DNA from: Aestuariibaculum sediminum
GTDB taxonomy: Bacteria > Bacteroidota > Bacteroidia > Flavobacteriales > Flavobacteriaceae
NCBI RefSeq assembly: GCF_014596945.1
Contig: NZ_JACVXB010000003.1
Coordinates: 496,001-560,000 of the forward strand
Reading direction: 5' to 3'
Length of the DNA: 64,000 nt
The notes beneath the pieces were generated by a model, which saw nothing but the letters and a program-made list of their open reading frames with translations, did not search any database and was not told the origin of the DNA. The translations under genes were made by a program, and so were the position numbers. Positions 18,361 to 26,704 of the stretch are shown here, piece after piece. Each line of letters begins with the position of its first letter. The stretch's first letter is position 1.

Positions 18361-19545
18361 ATGCAATTACTATCCGATAGAGTTCTTAACATGGCTACGT
18401 CTGCGACTTTAGCTATGGCAGCAAAAGCAAGAGAACTAAGAAATGAAGGCAAAGATATAATAGGTTTAAGTTTGGGTGAACCAGACTTCGATACGCCAGA
18501 ATTTATTAAGGAAGCCGCTATTCAGGCGATTAACGACAATTACAATTCGTATACACCTGTTGATGGCTACGGCGAGTTAAAAGAAGCTATTATAACAAAA
18601 TTTAAACGCGATAACAATTTAACTTACACACCCGCCCAAATTGTGGTTTCAACAGGAGCTAAACAATCTTTAGCTAACGTTGCAGCCGTTTTAACCAATG
18701 CTGGTGATGAAGTGATTATGCCATGTCCTTATTGGGTAAGTTATGCGGATATTGTAAAATTATTTGACGGTGTACCTGTAGAAGTTGTAACCAGTATAGC
18801 TACAGACTTTAAAATGACGCCTGAGCAATTGGAAGCTGCAATAACGCCAAAAACCAAAATGATTTGGTTTAGCTCACCTTGTAACCCGAGTGGATCTATT
18901 TATAGTGCTGAAGAATTAAGAGCCTTAGCTGATGTTTTAGTAAAATATCCAAACATTTATGTAGTTTCAGATGAAATTTACGAACACATAAACTATGTTG
19001 GAGGTCATGCAAGTATGGCACAATTTGAAGATATGTACGATCGTACCATTACAGTAAACGGTGTTTCAAAAGCGTTTGCGATGACTGGTTGGCGTATTGG
19101 ATATATTGGTGCTCCAGAAAAAATTGCGCGTGCTTGTAATAAAATTCAAGGACAAATGACTAGTGGCGCAAACTGTATAGCGCAGCGAGCTACTATCACT
19201 GCTTTAAATGAATCTCCAAATCGTGTAAAATACATGATTGATGAGTTTAAAGTACGTCGAGATTTAATATTAGGACTTTTAAACGAAATAGAAGGATTTG
19301 AAACCAATACACCTCAAGGTGCATTCTATGTATTCCCTAATGTTTCAGCTTTCTTTGGAAAAACAATAAAAGGAAAAACTATAAACAATGCTTCCGATTT
19401 ATCTTTATTCTTATTGGAAGAAGCTCTTGTTGCTACAGTTGATGGAGCTGCTTTTGGAAACCCAAACTGTTTACGTATTTCTTATGCTGCTTCACAAGAG
19501 CAAATTATTGAAGCGATCAAGCGTATAAAAGAAGCTTTAAGTTAA
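18361..19545 (+). CDS. aspC: Aspartate aminotransferase (class I/II, Ib subtype)
   Basis: A PLP-dependent aminotransferase of 394 residues that interconverts aspartate and oxaloacetate with glutamate/2-oxoglutarate. The PLP lysine is K237 in NGVSKAFAMTGWR. Other family marks are LSLGEPDFDTP near 37-47, YTPVDGYGELKEAI near 60-73 and WFSSPCNPSG near 169-178. It lacks leader sequences and is cytoplasmic. It follows the desaturase by 19 bp and ends in a clear terminator. Some Ib enzymes also accept prephenate, so exact specificity is inferred. Confidence 0.92.
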   Translation: MQLLSDRVLNMATSATLAMAAKARELRNEGKDIIGLSLGEPDFDTPEFIKEAAIQAINDNYNSYTPVDGYGELKEAIITKFKRDNNLTYTPAQIVVSTGAKQSLANVAAVLTNAGDEVIMPCPYWVSYADIVKLFDGVPVEVVTSIATDFKMTPEQLEAAITPKTKMIWFSSPCNPSGSIYSAEELRALADVLVKYPNIYVVSDEIYEHINYVGGHASMAQFEDMYDRTITVNGVSKAFAMTGWRIGYIGAPEKIARACNKIQGQMTSGANCIAQRATITALNESPNRVKYMIDEFKVRRDLILGLLNEIEGFETNTPQGAFYVFPNVSAFFGKTIKGKTINNASDLSLFLLEEALVATVDGAAFGNPNCLRISYAASQEQIIEAIKRIKEALS

Positions 19546-19570
19546 ATTTTATTCAAATTATAAAGCATTT

Positions 19571-19602
19571 AAAGTCCGAAAGTTAATCTTTCGGACTTTT
19601 TT
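19571..19602 (+). terminator. Terminator of aspC
   Basis: A 12-bp stem AAAGTCCGAAAG / CTTTCGGACTTT with a 5-nt loop (TTAAT), running into a T stretch. Confidence 0.92.
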
Positions 19603-19825
19603 GTTGATCATACATCCAAAAAATTATTCATTTTATCATTTGTAAGTAAATATTACGTATCTTTATACTTACCAAAACACCTCCCTTTCTTAAAATCTCC
19701 AATCAGTTTTTAACATAAATACGTACTTAATATTCATTTTTAAATGTATGTTCCATAGAAAACCTATTACTTACATACTCTAGGAATATTAAAAAATATA
19801 AACTGTTTAACTAAAACCATAAACT

Positions 19826-19987
19826 ATGTTACGCTGGACAATAATATTTATCGTTATTGCAATTATTGCTGGAATTTTCGGCTTTGGAGGAATTGCTGGC
19901 GCATCTGCTGGAATAGCAAAAATCTTATTTTTTGTATTCATCGTTTTGTTCATTTTATCCCTCATAAAAGGTGTTTTAAAAAAATAA
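19826..19987 (+). CDS. DUF1328 small membrane protein (53 aa)
   Basis: A 53-residue protein, [20 protein letters not shown] at the N-terminus, a glycine/alanine turn (GGIAGASAG, 21-29), a second hydrophobic helix, and a basic end (IKGVLKK). This is the DUF1328 (YtjA-like) pattern of two short membrane helices with a tryptophan at position 4. Such genes are often stress-induced, but the function is unknown. It is followed 32 bp later by a small acidic lipoprotein gene and ends before a shared terminator. It resembles the 53-residue protein at 20487-20648. Confidence 0.85.
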   Translation: MLRWTIIFIVIAIIAGIFGFGGIAGASAGIAKILFFVFIVLFILSLIKGVLKK

Positions 19988-20019
19988 AAACAACACATAC
20001 TAACTAAATCCTTATTCAT

Positions 20020-20217
20020 ATGAAAAAATTAGCTTACTTCTTGATTCTAATACTAACTGCAGGCACTGTATTAATTGGCTGTAGAGACCAAAAAACCACC
20101 GGCGAAAAAATTGAAGATGGACTAGAAGAAATCGGAGACGGAATCGATGATACTGCCCATGACGTTGAAGACGGTATTGAAGATGCCGCCGATGATATTG
20201 AAGACGCAGTAAATTAA
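20020..20217 (+). CDS. Small acidic lipoprotein
   Basis: A 65-residue protein with a lipoprotein signal peptide ending V-L-I-G-C21. The mature part is strongly acidic and built of a short repeated theme (IEDGLEEIGDGIDD, VEDGIEDAADDIED), likely one amphipathic helix. No family function is recognised. It shares a transcript with the DUF1328 gene just upstream and is closed by a strong terminator, which suggests a two-gene unit of envelope stress-type small proteins (inference). Confidence 0.8.
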   Translation: MKKLAYFLILILTAGTVLIGCRDQKTTGEKIEDGLEEIGDGIDDTAHDVEDGIEDAADDIEDAVN

Positions 20218-20247
20218 ATACCTAATTAACACTAATTAAATTACATT

Positions 20248-20280
20248 AAGCCCGGAAAATATTTTCCGGGCTTTTGTTTT
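20248..20280 (+). terminator. Terminator after the small lipoprotein
   Basis: A perfect 13-bp inverted repeat AAGCCCGGAAAAT / ATTTTCCGGGCTT (20248-20273) followed by TTGTTTT. Confidence 0.92.
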
Positions 20281-20415
20281 CAATAATATTATTAGTAAAT
20301 TTAATCTTACAAAAAAAATAATAATCCCTCACTTAATTTTATAACCATTTACTTAGGGTTTTCCTTAATTCATTTCATTACAACGTTACGTCGTTTTAAT
20401 ATAACATCAAATTAG

Positions 20416-20446
20416 TTGGCTTTATATAATAGCTATTATATGCCAA
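20416..20446. promoter_or_regulatory. Imperfect palindrome upstream of the 53-aa paralogue
   Basis: TTGGC (20416-20420), three bases, ATATAATA, two bases, TATTATAT, GCCAA (20442-20446): a 13-bp stem with one 3-nt bulge and a very tight centre. It lies 40 bp before ATG 20487, so it may be an operator or a leader hairpin. It lacks a T-run, so it is not a normal terminator. Confidence 0.4.
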
Positions 20447-20486
20447 TTCATCTGAATTTAACTAATAAATTAAGTCTTTAGTTTTT

Positions 20487-20648
20487 ATGCGTCATTGGCG
20501 AATAACTTCTCTTTTAATTACAATTATTTCCGGCATACTATGGTTTATTAGCGACGCCGGTACCTCATCTCTTGTTGCACAAATTCTTTGTCTTTTGTTT
20601 AGTCTTCTATTCATTTTGCTCGCTATTAAATTCATAATCAAGAAATAG
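20487..20648 (+). CDS. 53-aa membrane protein, divergent paralogue of the DUF1328 protein
   Basis: The frame from ATG 20487 encodes 53 residues: MRHWRITSLLITIISGILWF, a short polar turn (ISDAGTSS), a second helix, and the end AIKFIIKK. Aligned without gaps to the 53-residue protein at 19826-19987, I count 24 identical positions (including W4, G16, A24-G25, S27, I33-L34, L41-F-I-L44, I47-K48, K52-K53). That supports real coding and duplication of a DUF1328 gene. Hydrophobic two-helix topology is expected in the inner membrane. No Shine-Dalgarno; function unknown. Confidence 0.65.
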   Translation: MRHWRITSLLITIISGILWFISDAGTSSLVAQILCLLFSLLFILLAIKFIIKK

Positions 20649-20787
20649 CACAACAAAGCACTCTATTATAACAGTAAGTACAGTGAAAACCGATAACTAA
20701 AATACCTAAACATGTTAATACACCATATATAAAATGCATTTGCTTATTGTATAAAATTAAATTTTGCCTAATTCTTTACAAGTCAGC

Positions 20788-20928
20788 TTATGTAGCATTT
20801 GGGTATTTCTTAATATTCACATTTGCATAACTACCTTGTAGCGCTTTAGATTCTTTACGCTTAGACACTAAATCCCTATTGTTTTTTAATGAACTGTTTG
20901 CAGCCATCATAGCTCCTTCTCCTCCCAT
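20788..20928 (-). CDS. 46-aa conserved-looking basic small protein
   Basis: The frame from ATG 20928 encodes 46 residues: MGGEGAMMAANSSLKNNRDL followed by VSKRKESKALQGSYANVNIKKYPNAT. I recall similar short proteins starting MGGEGAM...LKNNR in many flavobacterial genomes, sometimes mis-annotated as a riboflavin synthase subunit; the true function is unknown. It is basic, soluble and has no leader. It lies between the DUF1328 paralogue (convergent) and trkH (same strand, upstream). Confidence 0.6.
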   Translation of the reverse strand: MGGEGAMMAANSSLKNNRDLVSKRKESKALQGSYANVNIKKYPNAT

Positions 20929-21128
20929 AATTTCTAAATATTAACATTGAAACATAAAATCATTTATGGATCATTGAAGATTAATAATTATCCATAAAAA
21001 AAGCTAATTTTCTTATTAGAAGTAAAATTCTTTTAAATATTCCAAGTTTGTAACAATATAGGTCACGAACAGAAGTCAGTTTTTAAACTTAAAATATAAG
21101 AGTTTAAAAAACTATTAGTATATCTGCA

Positions 21129-22622
21129 TTAACGTGTTCTCCAGAAAAAAGGTGAAAATAAAATAAGAACTGTAAAAAGTTCTAAACGTCCAATTAACAT
21201 TAAAAACGAAGACCACCATTGCGCCAAAGGCGGTAATTCTGCATAGTTATTCACAGGGCCAAAACTACCAAGGGCAGGACCAATATTACCTAAACTAGAA
21301 GCAGACAAACCTACTGCCGACATATAATCGATGTCGAACATAGAAAACACCAATGCACCAATGATAAATGACAACATATATAAAATAAAAAAAGCTAAAA
21401 CATTAAATACAATATCACCAGAAATAGCTTTGGTATTATACCTAACAGGCAATATGGCATTAGGATGAAGTGCACGTTTAAATTCAAGAAAACCGTTTTT
21501 TATCAATATTAAATGACGTACTACCTTAACACCTCCTGAAGTACTTCCTGCAGACCCCCCGAGAAACATTAATCCGAAAAAGAATACGAGTAAAAATGGT
21601 GTCCAAAGGGTATAATCTGCCGTAATAAATCCAGTAGTGGTAATTACAGTTAACACTTGAAATAACGCATGCCTAAAAGCACTTTCGGCTTCTCCCCATA
21701 CCATAGGGTGATGAATAGTAGATATTGAAACATCCGCCCTTAGATAAATAATGACAGCAGCAATAATGGAAAATACAGTAATAAATTTAAAATAAAGCTT
21801 AAATTCTTCATCCTTTATAACTTTTTGAACACGCCCCTTAAAGGCAAAATAACTAAGAACAAAGTTAGAGCCTGCCAAAAACATAAATAATATAACGATG
21901 TATTGAATTATTGGATTATCGTTCCAGTGTGCTAAACTTGCGTTTTTAGTTGAAAATCCCCCAGTTGAAACCGTGGCCATGGAATGATTAATAGCATCGA
22001 AGAACGTCATTCCTGCAAGCTTTAAAAAAATAGTTTCTGCTACAGTATATCCAAAATAAATTAACCATAAACGTTTTGCTGTATCGGTTATTCTTGGATG
22101 TAATTTATCGGCACTAGGGCCTGGTGCTTCAGCAGCAAACAACTGCATTCCACCAATACCCAACAATGGCAAAATGGCTATCGCTAAAACAATAATCCCC
22201 ATACCACCGATCCAATGTGTTGTACTTCGCCAAAATAAAACGCCCTCAGGGATAGCTTCTATATCATTAAGAATAGTAGCTCCCGTAGTGGTATAGCCGG
22301 ACATCGTTTCAAAAAATGCATTCGTAAAACTTGGAATACTTTGAGTTATTATATAGGGTAATGTGCCCGATAAAGACATGATAATCCACCCAAAAGCAAC
22401 AACAATGTAACCTTCACGCTTATTCATTTCCTTAGTGTGCTTACGTGTAAGTAACATAACCAAAGCCCCTATAATGAGTGTTAATATACCTGCCGTAAAA
22501 ATTTGAAATGTAACTCCATCGTTACAAATGAAACTCACTAAAGTTGCTAACAACATAAACCCGCCATTAAACAGCAAAAGCAAGCCTAAAAAATGAAAAA
22601 TGATTTTATAATTTAATTTCAA
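21129..22622 (-). CDS. trkH: Trk potassium uptake system membrane subunit
   Basis: TrkH forms the potassium-conducting channel that works with TrkA. The 497-residue protein has four pore-loop repeats with glycine-bearing filters: TTTGATIL, STGGFSTKN, TTTGFITADY and SSLGNIGPALG, plus the intramembrane loop region GSTSGGVKV. Ten or more hydrophobic helices fit the superfamily. The frame opens with TTG at 22622; no in-frame ATG lies upstream before a stop. It follows trkA by 24 bp on the same strand, so the two are cotranscribed. Confidence 0.95.
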   Translation of the reverse strand: MKLNYKIIFHFLGLLLLFNGGFMLLATLVSFICNDGVTFQIFTAGILTLIIGALVMLLTRKHTKEMNKREGYIVVAFGWIIMSLSGTLPYIITQSIPSFTNAFFETMSGYTTTGATILNDIEAIPEGVLFWRSTTHWIGGMGIIVLAIAILPLLGIGGMQLFAAEAPGPSADKLHPRITDTAKRLWLIYFGYTVAETIFLKLAGMTFFDAINHSMATVSTGGFSTKNASLAHWNDNPIIQYIVILFMFLAGSNFVLSYFAFKGRVQKVIKDEEFKLYFKFITVFSIIAAVIIYLRADVSISTIHHPMVWGEAESAFRHALFQVLTVITTTGFITADYTLWTPFLLVFFFGLMFLGGSAGSTSGGVKVVRHLILIKNGFLEFKRALHPNAILPVRYNTKAISGDIVFNVLAFFILYMLSFIIGALVFSMFDIDYMSAVGLSASSLGNIGPALGSFGPVNNYAELPPLAQWWSSFLMLIGRLELFTVLILFSPFFWRTR

Positions 22623-22646
22623 TGTCCGACAGATATTTGAGGATGA

Positions 22647-23996
22647 TTAGATAAATAATTTTTCGACCCGTTTGATTGATTGTAATAAGCTGCACACAAC
22701 TACCCTATCTCCTTCCTTAATTTTAAAATCCCCTAAAGCAATCATGCCAACACCATCCCTAATAACGCCACCAATAATGGCTTCTCTTGGAAAATCGATG
22801 GTTTTAATAACTTTATTGCAAACGGCCGAGGTAGACTTTACTTCAAACTCCAGTAACTCTGCATTTAAGTTACTTAATTTGGTCATTGCTACAACTTCTC
22901 CTTTACGAATGTACCTAAAGATATTGTTTGCTGCTAGTAGTTTTTTATTTATTAAAGTATCAATACCTACCGATTGAGAAAGTTCAAAGTAATCCATATT
23001 CTCAACTAAGGCTACTGTTTTTTTTACGCCTTTAGATTTTGCAACCAAACAGGACATAATATTAGTTTCAGAATTTTCGGTAACAGCAATAAACGCATCC
23101 ATATTTTCAATATTCTCCTCGTCTAGTAAATCTACATTTCTACCATCGCCTCTAACCACCAATACGTCTGGTAATTGATCGGCCATGTTAAAGGCATGCT
23201 CTTTATCCTGTTCTACCAGCTTTATGTACAAGTTCTTTTTACTTAAATCTCTAGCAGCTTTGAATCCAATCTGGCTAGCTCCTAAAATCATGACATTCTT
23301 TATCTCTCGATTTACTTTACCTGTGAGCCTGCATAATTCTTCAGCTCCACCTTCGGAAGTAATAAAAACCACATTATCGCCGCGCTCAAACCTTGTGCTT
23401 CCACGTGGAATTATTGTGTATTGAGTACCATAACGTTGAATAGCAATTGGCACAAAATGAATTTCAGGAAAAATCTCGGCTGCTTCTTTTACTGTTTTTC
23501 CAACAAACGACGCAGAGCTTGAAAGAGTTAATCCCACCATGGTTAAAGCGCCACTTTCGAACTCATAGGTTTCGTTAAACGACGACTGCTTTAATGATAA
23601 TTCGATTTCTGCAGCTGCTAACGCCTCAGGAGAAATCAATTCATCTACACCAAATCTGTCGAAACCTAATTCCTCCTTATGGTGTATAAATTCGGTATTT
23701 GATATTCTTGCTATAGTTTGTTTTGCGCCCAACTGTTTTGCTAAGGCACTCACGGTAATATTGGTGGTTTCACTTGAAGTTACGGCTATAAACAAATCAC
23801 ATATACCTACACGCCCTTCCTTTAAAATACTTATAGAGGTAGCATCACCACGAACCACTTTAATATCTAAATGTGCATCGGCATAGGAAATTCGTTCTTT
23901 ATCCGGATCTATTAAAGTAATTTCCTGAGATTCGTAGGATAATAATTTTGCTAAATGAAATCCAACTTCTCCAGCACCAGCAATTATAATTTTCAT
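22647..23996 (-). CDS. trkA: Trk system regulatory subunit TrkA
   Basis: TrkA is the peripheral nucleotide-gating subunit of the Trk channel. The 449 residues hold two RCK units, each with a Rossmann NAD(H)-binding domain (G-A-G-E-V-G at 6-11 and GASQIGFKA at about 234-242) followed by a RCK-C ligand domain. It is the first gene of trkA-trkH, with a TATCTTTG -7 box about 115 bp upstream. A perfect palindrome ATTTACA-TT-TGTAAAT overlaps the region just upstream of that box and may be an operator. Confidence 0.95.
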   Translation of the reverse strand: MKIIIAGAGEVGFHLAKLLSYESQEITLIDPDKERISYADAHLDIKVVRGDATSISILKEGRVGICDLFIAVTSSETTNITVSALAKQLGAKQTIARISNTEFIHHKEELGFDRFGVDELISPEALAAAEIELSLKQSSFNETYEFESGALTMVGLTLSSSASFVGKTVKEAAEIFPEIHFVPIAIQRYGTQYTIIPRGSTRFERGDNVVFITSEGGAEELCRLTGKVNREIKNVMILGASQIGFKAARDLSKKNLYIKLVEQDKEHAFNMADQLPDVLVVRGDGRNVDLLDEENIENMDAFIAVTENSETNIMSCLVAKSKGVKKTVALVENMDYFELSQSVGIDTLINKKLLAANNIFRYIRKGEVVAMTKLSNLNAELLEFEVKSTSAVCNKVIKTIDFPREAIIGGVIRDGVGMIALGDFKIKEGDRVVVCSLLQSIKRVEKLFI

Positions 23997-24108
23997 TTGT
24001 TATTGTTCAAATTTAAATGAGAGAATGTCCCATTTCTATATCTGTAGAATTTGCTATTAATCTTAAACAAGAAATGTTTCATCACATATTATATTATAAT
24101 AAGTAATA

Positions 24109-24116
24109 CAAAGATA
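24109..24116 (-). promoter_or_regulatory. Promoter -7 box of trkA-trkH
   Basis: Minus strand reads TATCTTTG, an exact TAnnTTTG match, 113 bp upstream of the trkA start codon. Confidence 0.55.
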
Positions 24117-24121
24117 GTATA

Positions 24122-24137
24122 ATTTACATTTGTAAAT
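24122..24137. promoter_or_regulatory. Palindromic operator candidate between trkA and ubiE
   Basis: ATTTACA-TT-TGTAAAT is a perfect 7+7 palindrome with a 2-bp spacer. It starts 6 bp upstream of the trkA -7 box, where a repressor or activator would contact the polymerase. The binding protein is unknown. Confidence 0.4.
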
Positions 24138-24232
24138 AAAAACGTCTCCTACATTTCAATTTCTATAATTGTACAATTCGTTTTTTAGCGAATTAGGCAT
24201 TATTTCATATTTTTTACTCGGAATAAATTATG

Positions 24233-24240
24233 TAGGTTTG
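24233..24240 (+). promoter_or_regulatory. Promoter -7 box of ubiE
   Basis: TAGGTTTG, an exact TAnnTTTG match, ending 16 bp before the TTG start at 24257. Transcription would begin only about 10 nt before the start codon, giving an almost leaderless message. Confidence 0.5.
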
Positions 24241-24256
24241 TCAAAAATTTAAAGCA

Positions 24257-24982
24257 TTGTCAAAAATTAAACCATACAAGCATAGCGATTTAGGAAAAAA
24301 AGAACAAGTAACTCAAATGTTCGACACCATTTCTGGAGATTATGATGGCTTAAATCGTGTTATTTCCTTTGGAATAGATATAAAATGGCGTAAAAAAGTT
24401 GTTAAAATGGTTAAGGAAACCAATCCTGAATCCATATTAGACATCGCCACTGGCACAGGCGATTTAGCTATTAATTTAGCTGAAACTAATGCCAATAAAA
24501 TTGTTGGGTTAGACATAAGCAGCGGCATGCTAGAAATTGGCAAAGAAAAAGTAAAAAACAAAGGCTTAGGAGACCGAATTGAAATGATTTTGGGCGACAG
24601 TGAAAATATGCCTTTCGAAACCAACACCTTCGATGCCATTACCGTATCGTTTGGTGTAAGGAATTTTGAAACTTTAGAAAACGGCCTTAAAGAGATTTAC
24701 AGAGTGCTTAAACCTGGCGGTACTTTTGTTATTTTAGAAACTTCTATACCAACAAAAACGCCTTACAAACAAGGTTATAACATTTATTCAAAACACATTT
24801 TACCAGTAATAGGCAAACTTTTTTCCAAAGATCGTAGCGCCTACAAATACTTAAGCGAATCTGCATCGGCTTTTCCATATGGAGAGGCGCTAAACAATAT
24901 TTTGCGCAAAATTGGGTTTATTAATGTTGAAGATTTTCCGCAAACATTTGGAGTTGCGACTATTTATAAATCCGTAAAGTAA
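24257..24982 (+). CDS. menG: Demethylmenaquinone methyltransferase
   Basis: This enzyme (UbiE/MenG) makes the last step of menaquinone synthesis, C-methylation with S-adenosylmethionine. The 241-residue protein has the family N-terminus ([17 protein letters not shown]), SAM motif [16 protein letters not shown] (about 64-79), the motif VSFGVRNFE and the C-terminal FGVATIYKS. Menaquinone is the usual quinone of this phylum, so MenG activity is more likely than UbiE. The start is TTG at 24257; an in-frame TAG lies 24 bp upstream and no ATG in between. porT follows 9 bp later on the same strand. Confidence 0.93.
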   Translation: MSKIKPYKHSDLGKKEQVTQMFDTISGDYDGLNRVISFGIDIKWRKKVVKMVKETNPESILDIATGTGDLAINLAETNANKIVGLDISSGMLEIGKEKVKNKGLGDRIEMILGDSENMPFETNTFDAITVSFGVRNFETLENGLKEIYRVLKPGGTFVILETSIPTKTPYKQGYNIYSKHILPVIGKLFSKDRSAYKYLSESASAFPYGEALNNILRKIGFINVEDFPQTFGVATIYKSVK

Positions 24983-24991
24983 ATAACCTAT

Positions 24992-25720
24992 ATGAAACGC
25001 ATCCTTGTTTTATTATCATTTTTATGCTTAGTTCATGGAGCAAATGCCCAGCTGTTTAAAAAAGATAAAGTTATTTATGATGCGAACCAAGGTCGCGGAT
25101 CTACAGATAACGACTTACTGCGTTGGGGGTATTTTTTAGGAATTAATTACTTAGATTTTAATTTCGATTACAATCAGGATTTACGTGATATTTATGTAAA
25201 ACGAAGTCCCGGATTTAATGTTGGGTTAATTGGTAATTTACGTGTAAATAGCTTTTTAGATGTTCGTTTAGAACCTGGACTGCTTATTTCTAGTCGAGAA
25301 TTACATTATAGTTCCACTTATTTTTCCGACCCCGATGTATCGGATTCTGACTTATTCCGTGAAGTCAAATCCACCTATATTTATGTGCCCTTACTTCTAA
25401 AAGTTTCCACGAAGCGTATTAATAATTTTAAACCGTTCATTACAGGAGGATTTGCTACAGCCTTAAATTTATCTAGTAATGAAGGAAACCCAAATGATAA
25501 TAACAACGGTCAGTTCAGAACTAAAAAAAATATGCTGTTTTATGAGTTAGGGTTCGGTATCGATTTTTACTTACATAACTTTAAGTTCACCCCATCCATT
25601 AAAGGTGTTTTTGCCATGAACGATGAGCTCGTGAGGGATAAAGACCCAAATAGTCCATGGACAAGTAACATCCACAGTATGCAAACAAGAGGCATTTTTA
25701 TTAACTTTACCTTTCAATAA
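24992..25720 (+). CDS. porT: Type IX secretion/gliding outer-membrane protein PorT (SprT)
   Basis: The 242-residue protein has a signal peptide (residues 1-19, ending GANAQ) and an outer-membrane beta-barrel domain of alternating strands closing with a terminal phenylalanine-containing strand (RGIFINFTFQ). From family knowledge PorT/SprT is required for T9SS function and gliding, and it commonly follows ubiE in flavobacteria, exactly as here (9-bp gap). It acts in the outer membrane. The exact role in the secretion machine is not settled. Identification rests on barrel type plus gene order. Confidence 0.82.
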   Translation: MKRILVLLSFLCLVHGANAQLFKKDKVIYDANQGRGSTDNDLLRWGYFLGINYLDFNFDYNQDLRDIYVKRSPGFNVGLIGNLRVNSFLDVRLEPGLLISSRELHYSSTYFSDPDVSDSDLFREVKSTYIYVPLLLKVSTKRINNFKPFITGGFATALNLSSNEGNPNDNNNGQFRTKKNMLFYELGFGIDFYLHNFKFTPSIKGVFAMNDELVRDKDPNSPWTSNIHSMQTRGIFINFTFQ

Positions 25721-25727
25721 AGCCTAA

Positions 25728-26447
25728 TTATCGACGCTTCAATTCACTTAATAAAATGGCTGTTGCAGTTGCTACATTTAAACTTTCAGTAGCCTGTAAA
25801 TCACCAAACCTAGGAATCGAAATCTTATTAGTCACCAACTGTTCTATACGCTTCGAGATACCGTTAGCTTCATTTCCCATCACTAATACTCCTTTTTCCG
25901 GCAATTGACTTTGGTAAACATTATCACCTTCCATAAAGGCCCCCAATACAGGTAAATCCATTTCTGATAAAGTTTCTTTTAAATCGGCATAATGAATATT
26001 CACCCGAGTTATTGATCCCATTGTAGCTTGTACCACCTTAGGGTTAAAACAATCTACTGTTTCCTGACTACATAATAATTCAGTAATACCAAACCAATCG
26101 CAAAGTCTAATAATAGTACCTAAATTTCCTGGGTCACGAACATCATCTAAAGCAACTATTAAACCATCGTAGTTTAGAGTTATTGGTTGTGGAATTTTAA
26201 AAAGAGCCAATGCCATATTCGGATTTTTCAAAAAACTAATTCGTTTTAAATCGCTTGCCGAAATTATCGTTTCTAGTTTGGCATTAATATTGAAGCTTTG
26301 CGTTGTGAATAACGCATGAAGTTCTAGATTAGAAGATAGTAGTTCTGTTATGGTTTTTACACCTTCAACTACAAATAACCCATGTTGTTGACGGTATTTT
26401 TTTTGCTTCAAGCTAGCAATTAATTTTATTTGACTTTTGGAAAGCAT
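25728..26447 (-). CDS. SpoU/TrmH-family RNA 2'-O-methyltransferase
   Basis: The 239-residue protein has the N-terminal substrate-binding domain (KQKKYRQQHGLFVVEGVKTI) and a SPOUT knot with its three motifs: ALDDVRDPGNLGTIIRLCDWFG (113-ff), VMGNEANGISKRI and SIPRFGDLQATESLNVATATAILL. Such enzymes methylate the 2'-OH of ribose in rRNA or tRNA. The target site cannot be told from sequence. It converges with porT (7-bp gap) and diverges from tamL. Confidence 0.9.
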   Translation of the reverse strand: MLSKSQIKLIASLKQKKYRQQHGLFVVEGVKTITELLSSNLELHALFTTQSFNINAKLETIISASDLKRISFLKNPNMALALFKIPQPITLNYDGLIVALDDVRDPGNLGTIIRLCDWFGITELLCSQETVDCFNPKVVQATMGSITRVNIHYADLKETLSEMDLPVLGAFMEGDNVYQSQLPEKGVLVMGNEANGISKRIEQLVTNKISIPRFGDLQATESLNVATATAILLSELKRR

Positions 26448-26624
26448 TGAAAAAAAATCCTTTAAACTATTAACGGCGTAAAGAAATAAAATTTTACTCT
26501 GATAAATGTTTTAATTTATTTAAATCTTTTTTAGAACAAGCAAAAAAAGAATAATATAGCTTTATTTAAAGTAATGTCTATAAATTACCTTGGAAAAAAA
26601 TAAAAATAAACTCATGAAATAATG

Positions 26625-26632
26625 TATTTTTG
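26625..26632 (+). promoter_or_regulatory. Promoter -7 box of tamL
   Basis: TATTTTTG, an exact TAnnTTTG match, 72 bp upstream of the tamL TTG start. The rest of the 257-bp gap to the divergent methyltransferase shows nothing further. Confidence 0.5.
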
Positions 26633-26704
26633 AGCCAATTAAAGGTAAAAGCAACGCGGTACATCCATAAGAATTTAACAACCTACATTAATTTATAATT
26701 TCGT

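Noticed and set aside
20963-20998. Inverted repeat TTTATGGAT ... ATCCATAAA
   Set aside because: 9-bp stem with an 18-nt loop and no T tract on either useful side; too weak to call a terminator or operator.
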